Origin: Streptomyces sp. NBC_01707
GTDB taxonomy: Bacteria > Actinomycetota > Actinomycetes > Streptomycetales > Streptomycetaceae
Direction of reading: 5' to 3'
Assembly: GCF_041438805.1 (NCBI RefSeq)
Contig: NZ_CP109191.1
Coordinates: forward strand, 1 to 64,000
Length of the DNA: 64,000 nt
Shown: piece after piece, positions 1 through 10,046 of the stretch
Layout: each line of letters opens with the position of its first letter
Numbering within the stretch: the first letter of the stretch is position 1
Notes under the pieces: generated by a model
Databases searched by the model: none
Told to the model about the DNA's origin: nothing
The model's input: only the letters and a program-made list of their open reading frames with translations
Translations under genes and position numbers: made by a program

Positions 1-3000
1 GGCGTTCGACGCGGGCGCGGGTGTACAGGTCCATGGCGTCGGTGAGGAGGTCCCACTCCTCGCTGTCGAGGCCTTGGGGCCGCGGCCCGAGGACATCGGG
101 ACCGGCCTGGGGGTGGCGGCGCCGGTAGTCGCTGATCGCCGTGAGCAGCTTGGTGTAGGTGAGCTGCTCGTCCTCGTCGTCCTCACCCGGGGCGGTGATC
201 TCCTCCATCCACGCCTGTGGCGCGGTGTCCCCGGCAAGGACGGCGGCCAAGGCGCGGCGGGCGAGGCGCGCGTCGAGAGCCGTGTACTTGAGCGGGGCGA
301 TGCCGCCGGGGTCGCGCAGCGCGGGGTGGTCGGGCAGCGCCCCGGAGTCGGGCGGGGTGTTCAGGTGGTTGAGGGCGGCTTCGAGGACGACCGAGGCGGG
401 CGCGTCGGGGGACGGCAGCTGCACCGGGCGGCGGCGCCCGGTCAGCGCACGGACCCGCATCTCGAGGTCGTCCCAGGCGGTCGCGTCGTCCGGGCCGGCC
501 GGCCGGGGACCCAGACCCGGCACCGCAGTGATGGCATGGCGGGTACGCCACAGCTCCACCAGGGCACAGGTCATGGACCAGGCCGTGCGGCGCAGCGGCG
601 CCGTGTGGGGTGGCGGTGGTCCGAGTGATCGGGCCCAGGCGGGCGGGGCGGCAGCCAGTGTGTGACCACGGTCGGCCAGCGAACGGGCCAGGATGCGGTG
701 GCGCTCGGCAAGATGGTGGCGCCAGTGCTCAGGCGTTGCCCGGTGGGTGAGGGCGTGCCGGTCGGCGACCCAGTCGGGTATCTCACCGCGGTGGTCGGGA
801 CGGTGGGCAAGGTGGTTCGGGAGCCGGTCGCGCAGGCGGAGCTCGGCGGCGATCTTCTCGACGACGCCATTGGCGCGGGCGAGCTTGGTCTTCGCGCGGT
901 GCAGGCGCTGCGCGGTCGTCACGCGGTACCGGGCGACCGTGTGGCGGGTGACGGCCAGGGACTGGGTGCGGGTGGGCGGGCGATGGGCGCTTGGTTCGCG
1001 CTGGAAGTCCTCCCTCGCCTGGTCGCGCCAGCGCAGGTTGCGGCGTAGCTGTGACTCGTGGGTGAGGGCTGCGATCATCTGCCGGGCCGCCGGTGACAGA
1101 GCAGCTCTCCTGGCCTGGGCCCGGCGGATCTGGGTGCGGATGGTGGCGATCTGGGCGGCGAGTTCGCTGCGGGTCAAGGGTCCCAGCGGGCGGTCGGGCC
1201 ACGCGGGATGGGTGTGGCCGGACCGGGTGGTGACGGGGGTAGGCAGCTGGGTGACAGCGGCGTCGGCTGCCTTCAGCTCTTCGCGCGCGGCGGCCCGGTG
1301 GTCGGCTGCGAGACGGGCCAGGGTGTCGAGTTGGTGCAGCGAGAGTCGGGCCAACGGCCGGGTGCGGCCCTCCTTTTGGAGCGTGGCTGCGTCGGCCAGG
1401 CGTTCGCGCAGCCGCCAGGTCAGGACTGCGGCCATGTCGTCGGCGTCCGCGAAACCACGCCGGTAGGCGGTGCGCTGAAGGAGGCGGGGCAGGTCGAACC
1501 CGGCGCGTTCGGCGTCGCTCAGCGCGCGGATCAGTGCCGGGTAGGCGTCGGCGGCCATGAACGCGGCGGCCCGGTCGGCGCCGAGAACGGTTTCGAGGAC
1601 GCCGGTCAGGCGGGCGGTCGTGGCGCGCTCGGCGACGTCGGCGAACTCCGCGCACAGTTGACCGGGGGCGCTGATCTCTCTTTGCAGGGCGGCGATCGAC
1701 TCGGTCGCCGACAGCTGGGCGCTGCGCCGGGCGGCGATGGAGGCCAGCACGTCATCGAGCCGGTCGCCGTCCTCGAGGGCGACGTAGAGCCGGTTGGTGC
1801 GGGCACCGCGCGTCAGCTGCACGTAGACGCCTTCACGGTTGGAGCGCGTCGACGCCAGTGCGTGGGAGGTGTCCACGGTCATGCCCTGGGCGCGGTGGAT
1901 CGTGGAAGCGTAGCCGAGCTCGCACTGGGCGGCGACGTAGTCGGCGGGCAGCCGGATCCGGCCGCGGTGCCCGGTGTGCCGGACCACGACGTCACCGTTG
2001 GCGGTGATGGCTTGGATGGTCCAGGTGTCGCCGTTCTTCACGAAGTCCCGGCCACCGCGCAGGGTCATGCGGCGCCGGTTGAGGCGGGTGACGATGACGT
2101 CGCCGACGTGGGCGTGCTGCCGGGCGCGCAGGGCGACCGCACGGCGGGTGTCGACGTCACCGGCGGCGATGTGCCAGGCCTGGGCGCGCTGATTGAGGGC
2201 GGTGACCGTCGCCGTATCGGCCGCGGTCATGAGCGCGTTGATGCCTTTACCGCAGTCTTTGGCCCAGGCGTCGAAGACCGCGTCGCACATCGCGTCGTAG
2301 CTTCCGGCGACGATCCGCCCCTTGTCCCGGTACCACGTGAACGCGTCGCGGTGATTGTCGCCGTCGCGCAGACCGAGGGAGGCGTCGGCTTCGCCGGGGG
2401 TGCGGAAGCGGTGCAGCCGGTCGAGCTCGACCGCGCCGCCCGCCCGGGCGATGAGCCGCAGCGCTCCCCCGGCCTCGACAGCGGCGAGCTGGTGCGGGTC
2501 GCCGAGCAGCCGCACCACGGCACCGACGGCCGCTGCGTCGGTGAGGATCCGGTCCAGCAGCAGCGTCCCGGCCATGCCCGCCTCGTCGACCAGGACCACG
2601 TCCCCGGGGCGCAGCTGGAAGTCCTTGCCGACCTCCTTGCCGTCGGCCGCGCGGCCGCGCTGATGAAGCCAGGAATGCATCGTGTGGGCGCGCCGGTTCA
2701 GGTCCGCGCCGAGAACCTTCGCGGCACGGGACGACGGTGCGAGCGGTATCAACCGGCCTCCCGAGGCGTCCATCGCCCGGGCCACGAGCCGCATCGCCGT
2801 CGTCTTCCCGGCACCGGCGGGTCCGAGACCGGCGAGCAGCAGCCGGTCCGACAATGCAAACGAGCGGGCCAGTTCACGCTGCCCGGCATCCATCGGACCG
2901 CGATGCAGGGCGGCGACCCGTTCGAAGGTGCCGCGTCCCACGGGCGGGATGACGTGGGTGCGAGCGGCGGCCAGCAGCCGGTTCTCAGCGGCCAACAGCG

Positions 3001-4567
3001 AGTGGGTGGTGTAGGCGGCGGACCCGATCGGCCGGTAGACACTGCTGCCGTCCGCGCGGACCAGGTCGGGGTGGGTGGGGTTGATCTCGGGTGGGGTGAT
3101 GTCCAGGCAGTCGCCGTGGACGAGGGCCCGGTCAGTGATCTGTTCGGCCAGGTCGTGCGGGGCGGTGGCACCGCCGTAGGTGCGCATCAGGTAGCGGCGG
3201 GCCTCGGCCAGGATGTGGCGGCGGCGGAAGGTGGTGCGGCGTTCGCTGACCGCGGCAAGCACCTCCGCGGCCGCCGCCTCGGGATCGACGCCCGTGTGGG
3301 GGTGCTGCTCTGTGGCGGCGGCCTGCGCGGTGGCGAGCAGGTTGTCGACGGTTGCCCGGCTGGTCGCGGCGATCGCCCGGGTCCGCCAGGTGGCCAGGAG
3401 GTCGTCGAGAGAGCGGGCCTTGCCTTTGCGTGGGCGGGTCAACAGGGTCGCGCGGCCCTGCAGGCGCGGCCGCATGGACGGGCCCGGCTCCCGTCCGTAA
3501 CGGCGCCGGTAATCGTCGAACAAGGTCTCCGCCATGGTCCGCACAGCGGTGGCCCGCTGCGAGAACTCCGACCGGATCCGGCGGTCGATGCCGACGATTC
3601 TCATCACCGGACGCTGTCCCGGGGTGACCTCGACTTCCTCGGCGACCAGGCCCAGGCGGGCGCAGACCAACTCGAGGGCCCGCTGGTTGAACAGCTCACT
3701 GGCCGCGACCACTTCCCGCAGCAGCAGCCTCGAGTCGAGGTTGCGCCACCGCCCGTCCGGCCCTTTGACGCGGGGGCTGATGACCACGTGCTCGTGGAGC
3801 ATCGGGTCTCCGGCGCGCGATTCGTAGTGGAGGTAGACCGTCGCCAGCAGGCCCGGTACGGCCCGCTGCTGGGCGATTCCGCCTGGCCCGGTACGTACCG
3901 CGAGGGCGTTCTCCTCCAGCCAGGCCACCGTCTCTGCGCGGGCCTGGGCCAGGACTTCCAGGACGATCCGCCGCACCTCGGGGCTGCCCAGGGCGAACAG
4001 GAGGGACAACTCTTCGGAGGCAAAGGTCAGGTCGAAGCCGGTCCGGGCGTGACGCTGGGGGCCGGTACGGACGGCCAGGAAACGGCCGAGTTCGGCGCCA
4101 TCAACGGGCGGACGGTGGTACTCGGCCTCGAACACGCGCGCCGCAGACCGCATCCGCAAGTGCCGTGTCTCCGCCTTCGTCAGCGGCCGGCACAACTCCT
4201 CGACAGCGTGCTGCAGAACCTCCTCGATCTCCTCGTCCAACGGCGAGAGCTCGGACAGTCGCGGAACAGCCGGGCCGAGCCTCGCCGCCCTGAAAGCCTG
4301 CTTCGACGTGCCACCGTCACCCAGCACCCGGGCCACAATCTCCACCGCGTCCGGGTGCATACCCAAGCCGAACAGCGCACCCATCTGCGGCTCACTCACC
4401 ACACCCGACAACCCCAGCACCCCGGCCGCCCGGCCGTGCCACACCCCCGGAGGAACACCAGGCTCACCCGAGGACACAGTCACCCCACTACCCCGAGCAC
4501 CATCACCCGCCGCGATACTGCGCCGGTAATAGGAGTAGTTCCTCGCCGTAAGCCCCTTCGCCGTCAT
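1..4567 (-). CDS. MobF-family conjugative relaxase with RecD-like helicase domain (3' end outside window)
   Basis: Likely nicks the plasmid at oriT, stays bound to the cut strand and unwinds it for transfer. The start ATG is at 4567 (MTAKGLTARNYSYYRR); the frame is open to base 1, about 1,520 codons, so the C-terminus is missing. Tyr11, Tyr13 and Tyr14 are candidates for the nicking tyrosine. A TrwC-like stretch (GFDLTFASEE, then DPMLHEHVVI near residues 250-262) supplies the metal-binding histidines. A RecD-like Walker A (GPAGAGKTT, near residue 585) and a DEAGMAG Walker B follow, then an Arg/Ala-rich helical C-terminal region. Long antisense frames on the plus strand have the same codon phase and are shadows. 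Fits with the TraB-like translocase at the right end of the window. Confidence 0.9.
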   Translation of the reverse strand, partial: MTAKGLTARNYSYYRRSIAAGDGARGSGVTVSSGEPGVPPGVWHGRAAGVLGLSGVVSEPQMGALFGLGMHPDAVEIVARVLGDGGTSKQAFRAARLGPAVPRLSELSPLDEEIEEVLQHAVEELCRPLTKAETRHLRMRSAARVFEAEYHRPPVDGAELGRFLAVRTGPQRHARTGFDLTFASEELSLLFALGSPEVRRIVLEVLAQARAETVAWLEENALAVRTGPGGIAQQRAVPGLLATVYLHYESRAGDPMLHEHVVISPRVKGPDGRWRNLDSRLLLREVVAASELFNQRALELVCARLGLVAEEVEVTPGQRPVMRIVGIDRRIRSEFSQRATAVRTMAETLFDDYRRRYGREPGPSMRPRLQGRATLLTRPRKGKARSLDDLLATWRTRAIAATSRATVDNLLATAQAAATEQHPHTGVDPEAAAAEVLAAVSERRTTFRRRHILAEARRYLMRTYGGATAPHDLAEQITDRALVHGDCLDITPPEINPTHPDLVRADGSSVYRPIGSAAYTTHSLLAAENRLLAAARTHVIPPVGRGTFERVAALHRGPMDAGQRELARSFALSDRLLLAGLGPAGAGKTTAMRLVARAMDASGGRLIPLAPSSRAAKVLGADLNRRAHTMHSWLHQRGRAADGKEVGKDFQLRPGDVVLVDEAGMAGTLLLDRILTDAAAVGAVVRLLGDPHQLAAVEAGGALRLIARAGGAVELDRLHRFRTPGEADASLGLRDGDNHRDAFTWYRDKGRIVAGSYDAMCDAVFDAWAKDCGKGINALMTAADTATVTALNQRAQAWHIAAGDVDTRRAVALRARQHAHVGDVIVTRLNRRRMTLRGGRDFVKNGDTWTIQAITANGDVVVRHTGHRGRIRLPADYVAAQCELGYASTIHRAQGMTVDTSHALASTRSNREGVYVQLTRGARTNRLYVALEDGDRLDDVLASIAARRSAQLSATESIAALQREISAPGQLCAEFADVAERATTARLTGVLETVLGADRAAAFMAADAYPALIRALSDAERAGFDLPRLLQRTAYRRGFADADDMAAVLTWRLRERLADAATLQKEGRTRPLARLSLHQLDTLARLAADHRAAAREELKAADAAVTQLPTPVTTRSGHTHPAWPDRPLGPLTRSELAAQIATIRTQIRRAQARRAALSPAARQMIAALTHESQLRRNLRWRDQAREDFQREPSAHRPPTRTQSLAVTRHTVARYRVTTAQRLHRAKTKLARANGVVEKIAAELRLRDRLPNHLAHRPDHRGEIPDWVADRHALTHRATPEHWRHHLAERHRILARSLADRGHTLAAAPPAWARSLGPPPPHTAPLRRTAWSMTCALVELWRTRHAITAVPGLGPRPAGPDDATAWDDLEMRVRALTGRRRPVQLPSPDAPASVVLEAALNHLNTPPDSGALPDHPALRDPGGIAPLKYTALDARLARRALAAVLAGDTAPQAWMEEITAPGEDDEDEQLTYTKLLTAISDYRRRHPQAGPDVLGPRPQGLDSEEWDLLTDAMDLYTRARVER

Positions 4568-5119
4568 CCCCACAACACCAGCCGAACACCCCACACCAGA
4601 CACACCCGCGCCCAGAACCGGAACCTCCCAAAGCCTCGGAAACAACCTACGAACACCTCCCGCCACCCGGGAAAGCCCGCTTCCTGAGCGGGCAGCGGCA
4701 AAAAGTGCCAGAGGTGTGTCCCACAACCAGCCCCACCACCCGCAGACCACCCCACCCCCATTCACAGCTGTCCAGCACCCGGCGTGCCGCCCAGACGCAG
4801 CACCCCACCACCCCGACCCACCCTCACGCTCACCCACCGGCACACACCCACCGGCACACACCCGACAGACAACCCCCGCCACCACCCGCACATACAGCGA
4901 CGACACCGACCCCCGTCCCCGGTCCACCGCCAACAACCGACGCGCCACCCAACTGACAGCGCCACCACCACGTCCCCCACGACCTGATCTACCCCGACGA
5001 GATCCCACCCGGCGCGCTCGCCCTCCAGCCCGAGGGCGGTGAGCACCCACGGGGCCGCGGCCTGCCAGCGTTCGCCGGACAGCAGCTTGACGCGCGGTCG
5101 CCCCACCGGTCCGCGCCAC
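4568..5119. other. Intergenic region upstream of the relaxase, with short repeats
   Basis: No convincing gene. The plus strand is C- and A-rich. A 14-bp unit (CACCCACCGGCACA) occurs twice in tandem at 4831-4858, and a small stem (GCCCGCT/AGCGGGC) lies near 4674-4692. The position just upstream of a relaxase gene makes this a place to look for oriT or the relaxase promoter, but no nick site can be named from sequence alone. A minus-strand frame ending at 4762 is possible but unsupported. Confidence 0.4.
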
Positions 5120-5341
5120 TGTGACCGAGAACGGTAGGTGGCGGATCGCGCTTGCTCCGGTGCAGGTCAGAGGCGTTCGGAGAAAGCTGGTTGGCAGATC
5201 ACGAGAAGGATTGTTGGCAGACCATGCCACCTTCGGCCCCGACCGTGAGCACGTCACCGCAGGTGGGCGCGCTAGTCCTCGGTGTGACCGAAGGATCCGC
5301 CAACAATCCTTCTCGCCCGCCACCTAAAGATCTCGGTCACA
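5120..5341. mobile_element. 222-bp MITE-like element with terminal inverted repeats
   Basis: The ends match as inverted repeats: the left begins TGTGACCGAGAACGGTAGG and the right, read inward on the other strand, begins TGTGACCGAGATCTTTAGG; both then run into TGGCGG. A second, perfect 16-bp inverted pair lies inside (GAGAAGGATTGTTGGC at 5203-5218, complement at 5299-5314). No transposase is encoded. This looks like a non-autonomous element or the fused ends of a deleted IS. No clear target duplication was identified. The parent family was not recognised. Confidence 0.6.
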
Positions 5342-5583
5342 GCCGCATGCGTACCCGTCCCGCCGCCGCTGCAGCCACCGGTGCAGCCGCTCCAGCACGC
5401 AGAACGTATGCGCGGGCCTTGTTCACCGCCCCGAGCCGGTCCACCGGGTCGGCGAAAACCAGCCGCCGGCACGACCCGGTCACCAAGTCCCGAGCTACCT
5501 CGGCCGCAACCACCCTCTTCAGTGCTGTAGCGGGCAACCAGCTCGCGACGCCACTCCGGGCTCGAGGTGTGGTCAGCAGGCAC
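5342..5583 (-). pseudogene. Possible gene remnant of unknown function
   Basis: On the minus strand one frame reads like coding sequence (RLVFADPVDRLGAVNKARAY) up to the MITE-like element, while the upstream part reads better in another frame (SSPEWRRELVARYST). This suggests a short gene broken by a frameshift and by the element at 5341. The family is not recognised. It could also be non-coding. Confidence 0.22.
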
Positions 5584-5611
5584 ATGGCCGATGCTGCGGG
5601 CATACCCGTGC

Positions 5612-5647
5612 GGCCCCTGTCCGCGGTCTCCACCGCGGACAGGGGCC
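5612..5647 (-). terminator. Strong stem-loop terminator of the first subtilase gene
   Basis: A perfect 16-bp stem (GGCCCCTGTCCGCGGT, 5612-5627; complement 5632-5647) with a 4-nt loop lies 24 bases past the stop codon at 5671 of the minus-strand protease gene. There is no long U-run, which is common in high-GC actinomycetes. Confidence 0.8.
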
Positions 5648-5670
5648 CTTTCGTCAGCCTCCCGCCGTCG

Positions 5671-8600
5671 CTACTTCAGGCCGAAGGCGCGGATCACGGT
5701 CTGGCTCACGCTGTTCCCCTTCGTGTCCCGCGCCGTCGTGCGCAGGCTCGCGAAGCGGGCCCGGGACGGCGCGTCGAGCTGCGCCTTCCAGGCGCCGCCC
5801 GACTGCCTCAGTGTCGTCCGGCGCCACGTCACACCGTCGTCGTAGGAGACTTCCACCGTCGCCGTGCGTATCGCGCCCGCGCCCGCCGCTCCCTTCAGGT
5901 GCGACGGGGTGACCGTCAGCCCGGTCCGCCGGTGCGCCTTGCCGGACAGGTCGGTGGCCACCGCATAGTCGAGCTGCACCAGCGGGAGAGGCGTGAGAAC
6001 CGCGTAGTCCTTGGTGCTGGAGGTGAACCCCCACTCGGTGCGCGTACGGGTCGAATACGGCCGGTCCGGCAGGCTCCGCTTGCCCTCGACCACCATCCGG
6101 TAGGGCAGCGGGTCCGGTGACACGTTTTCGACGGTGACGATCCGCTCGTTGACGTCCTCGCCGAGCAGCTCGTCGCCCTGGTAGAGCGAGATCTTCGAGG
6201 TGTCGCTGTCCGCCCAGACGACACCCGCGTGACCGTCGGCGTCGCCCCAGGCCGGTACGACGGACGTGCTGATGACGTCGCCAGCCCGGAAGGGGGCCTG
6301 CCAGCTGATGCCGTCGTTGAGCAGTCGCGGGCGCTGGACGGGTGAGAACCAGCTCTCGCCGGTGGTGCTGCGCGGCTGGTACGAACGCGCCAGGCCCCGC
6401 TGGCCCAGGTCGCTCATGCCGGCGCCGGAGACCCAGCGGACGCCGGTGTCTGCCGTGACCCACGACGTCAGCGTGCCCTGGGTCGCAACCGGCGTGGAGT
6501 TGCTGAGCATGGGGCCGTTGAAGATGGCGGACACGTCATCGCGGTACTGGCGGGCCTCGCCCTGCTTGGTGTCGCGGAACGACTCGTCGATCCGCGCCAG
6601 TTCACCCGAGCCGGGACGGTAGGACGGGTCGCGCGGGATAGCTCCGTCGTGATGGCGGACGAGGTCATAGAGGTAGCGCGGATGCGGGTGCGAGACCACC
6701 TTCAGCGTCGCGGTGCCGGTCTTGCGGAGCCGGCTGAGCAGCCGAGTGCTGTCGTCGGTGCCGAGCGAGGCCGTCGGCAGCGGGGCGGTGTCGGGAAGGT
6801 CGGCCCAGGGGTCAAACTTTCCGTAGCCGTCGTTCAGGATCAGCAGTTGCCTGGCGCCGGCCTTCGCCGCCGCCGCGGCCTGGTCCGGGGCGGGCACGGT
6901 GTCGTTACGGCGGACGACCGCCACCTGGCCCCGCACCTTCAGCTTGCGGAAGTCCGCGCCCGAGCCGTTGCCGGCCCAGACGGCCCGGTAGGTGCCGGTG
7001 CCCTCGGGCAGCGCGCGGGACAGGCTCTGGATGACGACGTCGTCGTAGGTCTGCGAGCCGGAGGAGAACGTCAGCGGGGGCTGGATCTGCCGCCAGCGGG
7101 TCGCGAAGGTGTACGAGCCCTTCGTCACCTTCGGCGTCGGGGTCACCCAGAGGCTGTCGTACCGCCAGTACTCGGGCATGTAGCTGTCCATGAACGGGAA
7201 CAGGTCGCCGTTGGTGCGGTACTGGTCCACTCGCATGAACTGGTTGGCGGTCGGCTGCGGGGTATAGGCGGCTGCCTTGCGCAGGTTCGCGGCGTCGAAG
7301 CGGACGGTGCGGTCGGCGTCGAGGTCGATCTGCGGCGCGGAGAACATGGCGAAGCCCAGCGTGTGCGTGCCGTCGATCCCTGGCACGGCGGTGTTCATCC
7401 ACGCCGAGTAGGTGCTTGGGGGCAGGCGCAGGCTCATGCGGCCCGAGGCGTCGATCTCATACATCTTGGGCGCGGTGTTGCGCTCGATGTCCTTCAGGAC
7501 GAGCGTGCCGGGCAGGGCGTCCCCGTGGCGGTCCTTCGCCGTGACGGACAGCGTGACCCGGCGGCCCTCCTTGTTCACGCCGACCGGCGTGCGGGTGAGG
7601 ACCGTGCCGTCGGCGCGGGTGGCGGTGAGCCGACTGGAGTAGGCGGCATTGTCCTCCGCCGCGTCGAGGTGGGTGATCACGCCGACGGTGGCGGTGCCGC
7701 GCGCGGGCACGCTCAGCCGCGAGTCGGTGAGGGTGAACACACCTTCGGGCAGCTGGTCCTGGCTCAGGGACAGGTCCACGGTGACCGGCTCGGACCCGGT
7801 GTTCGTGTAGGTGACGTCCTTGCGGACGGTCTGGCCCGGCGTGTACGGGTAGTGGGCCTGGGCGAACGCGGACCCGGAGGCGAACAGTGTGGCCTTCACA
7901 GCGGCGGCGATGTCGAGCCGGCCGCTGCCGGCCTCGAAGGGGCTGAACCGCTGGGTGCTCGCGGTGGTGCTGACCAGGGCGTCCTTGAGCTGCTGCCCCG
8001 TCCAGTCCGGGTGCTTGGCGGCCAGCAGGGCCGCCGCGCCCGCGACGTGCGGTGTCGCCATGGAGGTACCGCTCATCGTCTGATAGGCGCCCTCACCCTC
8101 CGCCGCGTACTGCGAGCGGGCCGCCAGCACGTTCACACCCGGGGCGGTCAGATCGGGCTTGATGGCGTTGTCGCCCACGCGGGGGCCGCGGCTGGAGAAC
8201 TCCGCCAGCTGATCCACGCCCTTCCCCGGACCGTTCACCGCGCCGACCGTCAGCGCGGCATCCGCCGCTCCCGGGGCGCCCACACTGTACGCCTCAGGAC
8301 CGGAGTTGCCGGCCGCGATGACGAACAGCGTTCCGGTCTCCTCACTGAGCCGGTTCACCGCCTGGCTCAACGGGTCGGTGCCATCGGTGGGCCCGCCCCC
8401 CAGGCTCATACTGACAACCTTGGCGTGCTGGTCCCGGGCCGCCCACTCCATCCCCGCCAAAATCCAGGAGTCCTGACCACTGCCGTCGTTGTCCAGCACC
8501 TTGCCTATGTGCAGCCCCGCGCCCGGGGCGACACCCTTCTCCTTGCCGCCGGACGCCGCCCCGGTACCGGCGACAGTCGAGGCGACATGGGTGCCGTGAC

Positions 8601-9438
8601 CCTGCCGGTCGGTGACGTCCTGCCCCGGCACGAAACTCTCCGTGGCCACGATGCGGCCGGCGAAGTCCGGGTGCGCGGCGTCGATCCCGGTGTCCAGCAC
8701 CGCAACGTCCACGCCCTGCCCGGTGTCCCCGCCCGCCCAGACCTCGGGAGCCCCGATCTGCGCGGTGGTATCGGACAGCGTGGCCGTGACCTTCCCGTCC
8801 AGCCACACCTTCGCGACCCCGCCCGCCAGCGTTCCACGGGACGCGCCACCAGCAGTCCGCGCCCTCGCGAAGGATGCCGGAGTGCCGCTGAGGGAGGACC
8901 AGAAGTCCGCCGCCTGCGCGTGCTTGGCCGATATCGCCGCGCCCTGGATGCTGCTCAGGGCCAGGGTCGTGCCGGCGCCCTCGGGGACCTTCATGTTGCG
9001 GGAGCGGGCCGCAGCGTCGGTGTACGTGACGATCAACGGCAGATGGTCACTGCGCGCGTCGTCGTAGCCGTCCGCGAGCAGCTCGGTCACGTTGAACAGG
9101 TGCTCGTCCAGTGCCCCGGACGCGATAAAGGGCAACGCCACGTCGGGATACACATAGATGTCATCACCGACCGACATCACGTGCGCGCCACCGGTCCTGC
9201 CCTGCGGATCGGCCACCGACGTGACCGAATGCCTGCCGCCGTTCCCGGTCACCGTGACCTTGTCACCGGTGATCAGCGTGACGGTACGCACAATCGCAGG
9301 ACCGGCGGCGGAAGTCGCCGTCGGGAACGGGGGCGTCGGAGTGGTGTCGGCCGACGCGGTAGGGCCGGTGGCCGTCAGCACCACCAGCGCGGCGACAGCG
9401 GCTGTCAACCCGCGTCTGCGGGACGGAGGCATACGCAA
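5671..9438 (-). CDS. Secreted S8-family (subtilisin-like) serine peptidase, 1,255 aa
   Basis: Extracellular endopeptidase. Start TTG at 9438 or ATG at 9432; a GAGG box lies just upstream. A signal peptide with Arg-rich n-region, hydrophobic core and ASA cut site ends near residue 30. The catalytic triad is visible: Asp249 (VAVLDTGID), His281 (GHGTHVAS) and Ser459 (GTSMATPHVAG), with oxyanion Asn378 (AAGNSG). Residues about 35-230 resemble a propeptide. The ~750 residues after the catalytic domain include a PA-like segment (QLLILNDGYG) probably inserted in beta-sandwich domains, and the protein ends VIRAFGLK. A close paralogue with the same layout is at 13196-16912. The gene is divergent from the TrmB/LuxR regulator at 10047, which may control it. 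Confidence 0.93.
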   Translation of the reverse strand: MRMPPSRRRGLTAAVAALVVLTATGPTASADTTPTPPFPTATSAAGPAIVRTVTLITGDKVTVTGNGGRHSVTSVADPQGRTGGAHVMSVGDDIYVYPDVALPFIASGALDEHLFNVTELLADGYDDARSDHLPLIVTYTDAAARSRNMKVPEGAGTTLALSSIQGAAISAKHAQAADFWSSLSGTPASFARARTAGGASRGTLAGGVAKVWLDGKVTATLSDTTAQIGAPEVWAGGDTGQGVDVAVLDTGIDAAHPDFAGRIVATESFVPGQDVTDRQGHGTHVASTVAGTGAASGGKEKGVAPGAGLHIGKVLDNDGSGQDSWILAGMEWAARDQHAKVVSMSLGGGPTDGTDPLSQAVNRLSEETGTLFVIAAGNSGPEAYSVGAPGAADAALTVGAVNGPGKGVDQLAEFSSRGPRVGDNAIKPDLTAPGVNVLAARSQYAAEGEGAYQTMSGTSMATPHVAGAAALLAAKHPDWTGQQLKDALVSTTASTQRFSPFEAGSGRLDIAAAVKATLFASGSAFAQAHYPYTPGQTVRKDVTYTNTGSEPVTVDLSLSQDQLPEGVFTLTDSRLSVPARGTATVGVITHLDAAEDNAAYSSRLTATRADGTVLTRTPVGVNKEGRRVTLSVTAKDRHGDALPGTLVLKDIERNTAPKMYEIDASGRMSLRLPPSTYSAWMNTAVPGIDGTHTLGFAMFSAPQIDLDADRTVRFDAANLRKAAAYTPQPTANQFMRVDQYRTNGDLFPFMDSYMPEYWRYDSLWVTPTPKVTKGSYTFATRWRQIQPPLTFSSGSQTYDDVVIQSLSRALPEGTGTYRAVWAGNGSGADFRKLKVRGQVAVVRRNDTVPAPDQAAAAAKAGARQLLILNDGYGKFDPWADLPDTAPLPTASLGTDDSTRLLSRLRKTGTATLKVVSHPHPRYLYDLVRHHDGAIPRDPSYRPGSGELARIDESFRDTKQGEARQYRDDVSAIFNGPMLSNSTPVATQGTLTSWVTADTGVRWVSGAGMSDLGQRGLARSYQPRSTTGESWFSPVQRPRLLNDGISWQAPFRAGDVISTSVVPAWGDADGHAGVVWADSDTSKISLYQGDELLGEDVNERIVTVENVSPDPLPYRMVVEGKRSLPDRPYSTRTRTEWGFTSSTKDYAVLTPLPLVQLDYAVATDLSGKAHRRTGLTVTPSHLKGAAGAGAIRTATVEVSYDDGVTWRRTTLRQSGGAWKAQLDAPSRARFASLRTTARDTKGNSVSQTVIRAFGLK

Positions 9439-10046
9439 GGGAACCTCATGAACTAGAGGGGCAGCGGTCCTTGGCAGTCAGCCATCCGTTCGCATCACTG
9501 TAAAGTCAGCTCTTTGACACTTCTGTGCCACGTCACCAAGCGGACAAGGCGCAAGTCGGCGCAATGATCTCCAAGCAGGACATACTGCAGGGCGCGAGGA
9601 GTTGCTGGATTCACAAGGAAGCCCAACCACGCAAGCAGGCCGCCGCTGTCTTGCGCGGTACGGCCGGGTAGCCTCACCCATATGCTGCGCCCGAGCCAGA
9701 ACCCTCAACGGCCGCAACGTGCAGTTCACATGACTCTTTGACGAATCGCCAATCAACCTTCTTGACTTCGTCGAAAGCCCGGCTGGACGTTGCGAGCAGG
9801 CATGATGTGCCGGATATTCAACCCGTATGCCAGCGGCCCGGCGTCCTACCCCTGGGCTCTTTCCTGGTAGCCGGAGTGGTGCGTCACATCGATCGAAGAC
9901 GTCGTCCTTTGCGGCGGCGCGAGAGCAGCAGATCGAGGGACCCCAACTGGAGTCAACCGACGACCGGGGCCCCTTCCTCTGGCCGTCACCACGGCTTGTA
10001 CTTTCCTGATCGATATCACACGGGCAGAGGCCAGAGGTGGAGAGCA
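9439..10046. other. Divergent intergenic region between subtilase and regulator
   Basis: 608 bases with no convincing gene. It must hold the divergent promoters of the protease gene and the regulator. CTCTTTGAC occurs twice (near 9511 and 9733), a possible operator half-site; this is weak. The plus frame that continues upstream of the regulator start has no supporting ribosome site. Confidence 0.4.

Noticed and set aside
1208..4687. Long plus-strand open frame (1,159 codons)
   Set aside because: Same codon phase as the minus-strand relaxase, which has all expected motifs; the plus frame is its antisense shadow in GC-rich DNA.
6649..9456. Long plus-strand open frame opposite the first subtilase
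   Set aside because: Antisense shadow of a gene with complete catalytic motifs; no start signal.
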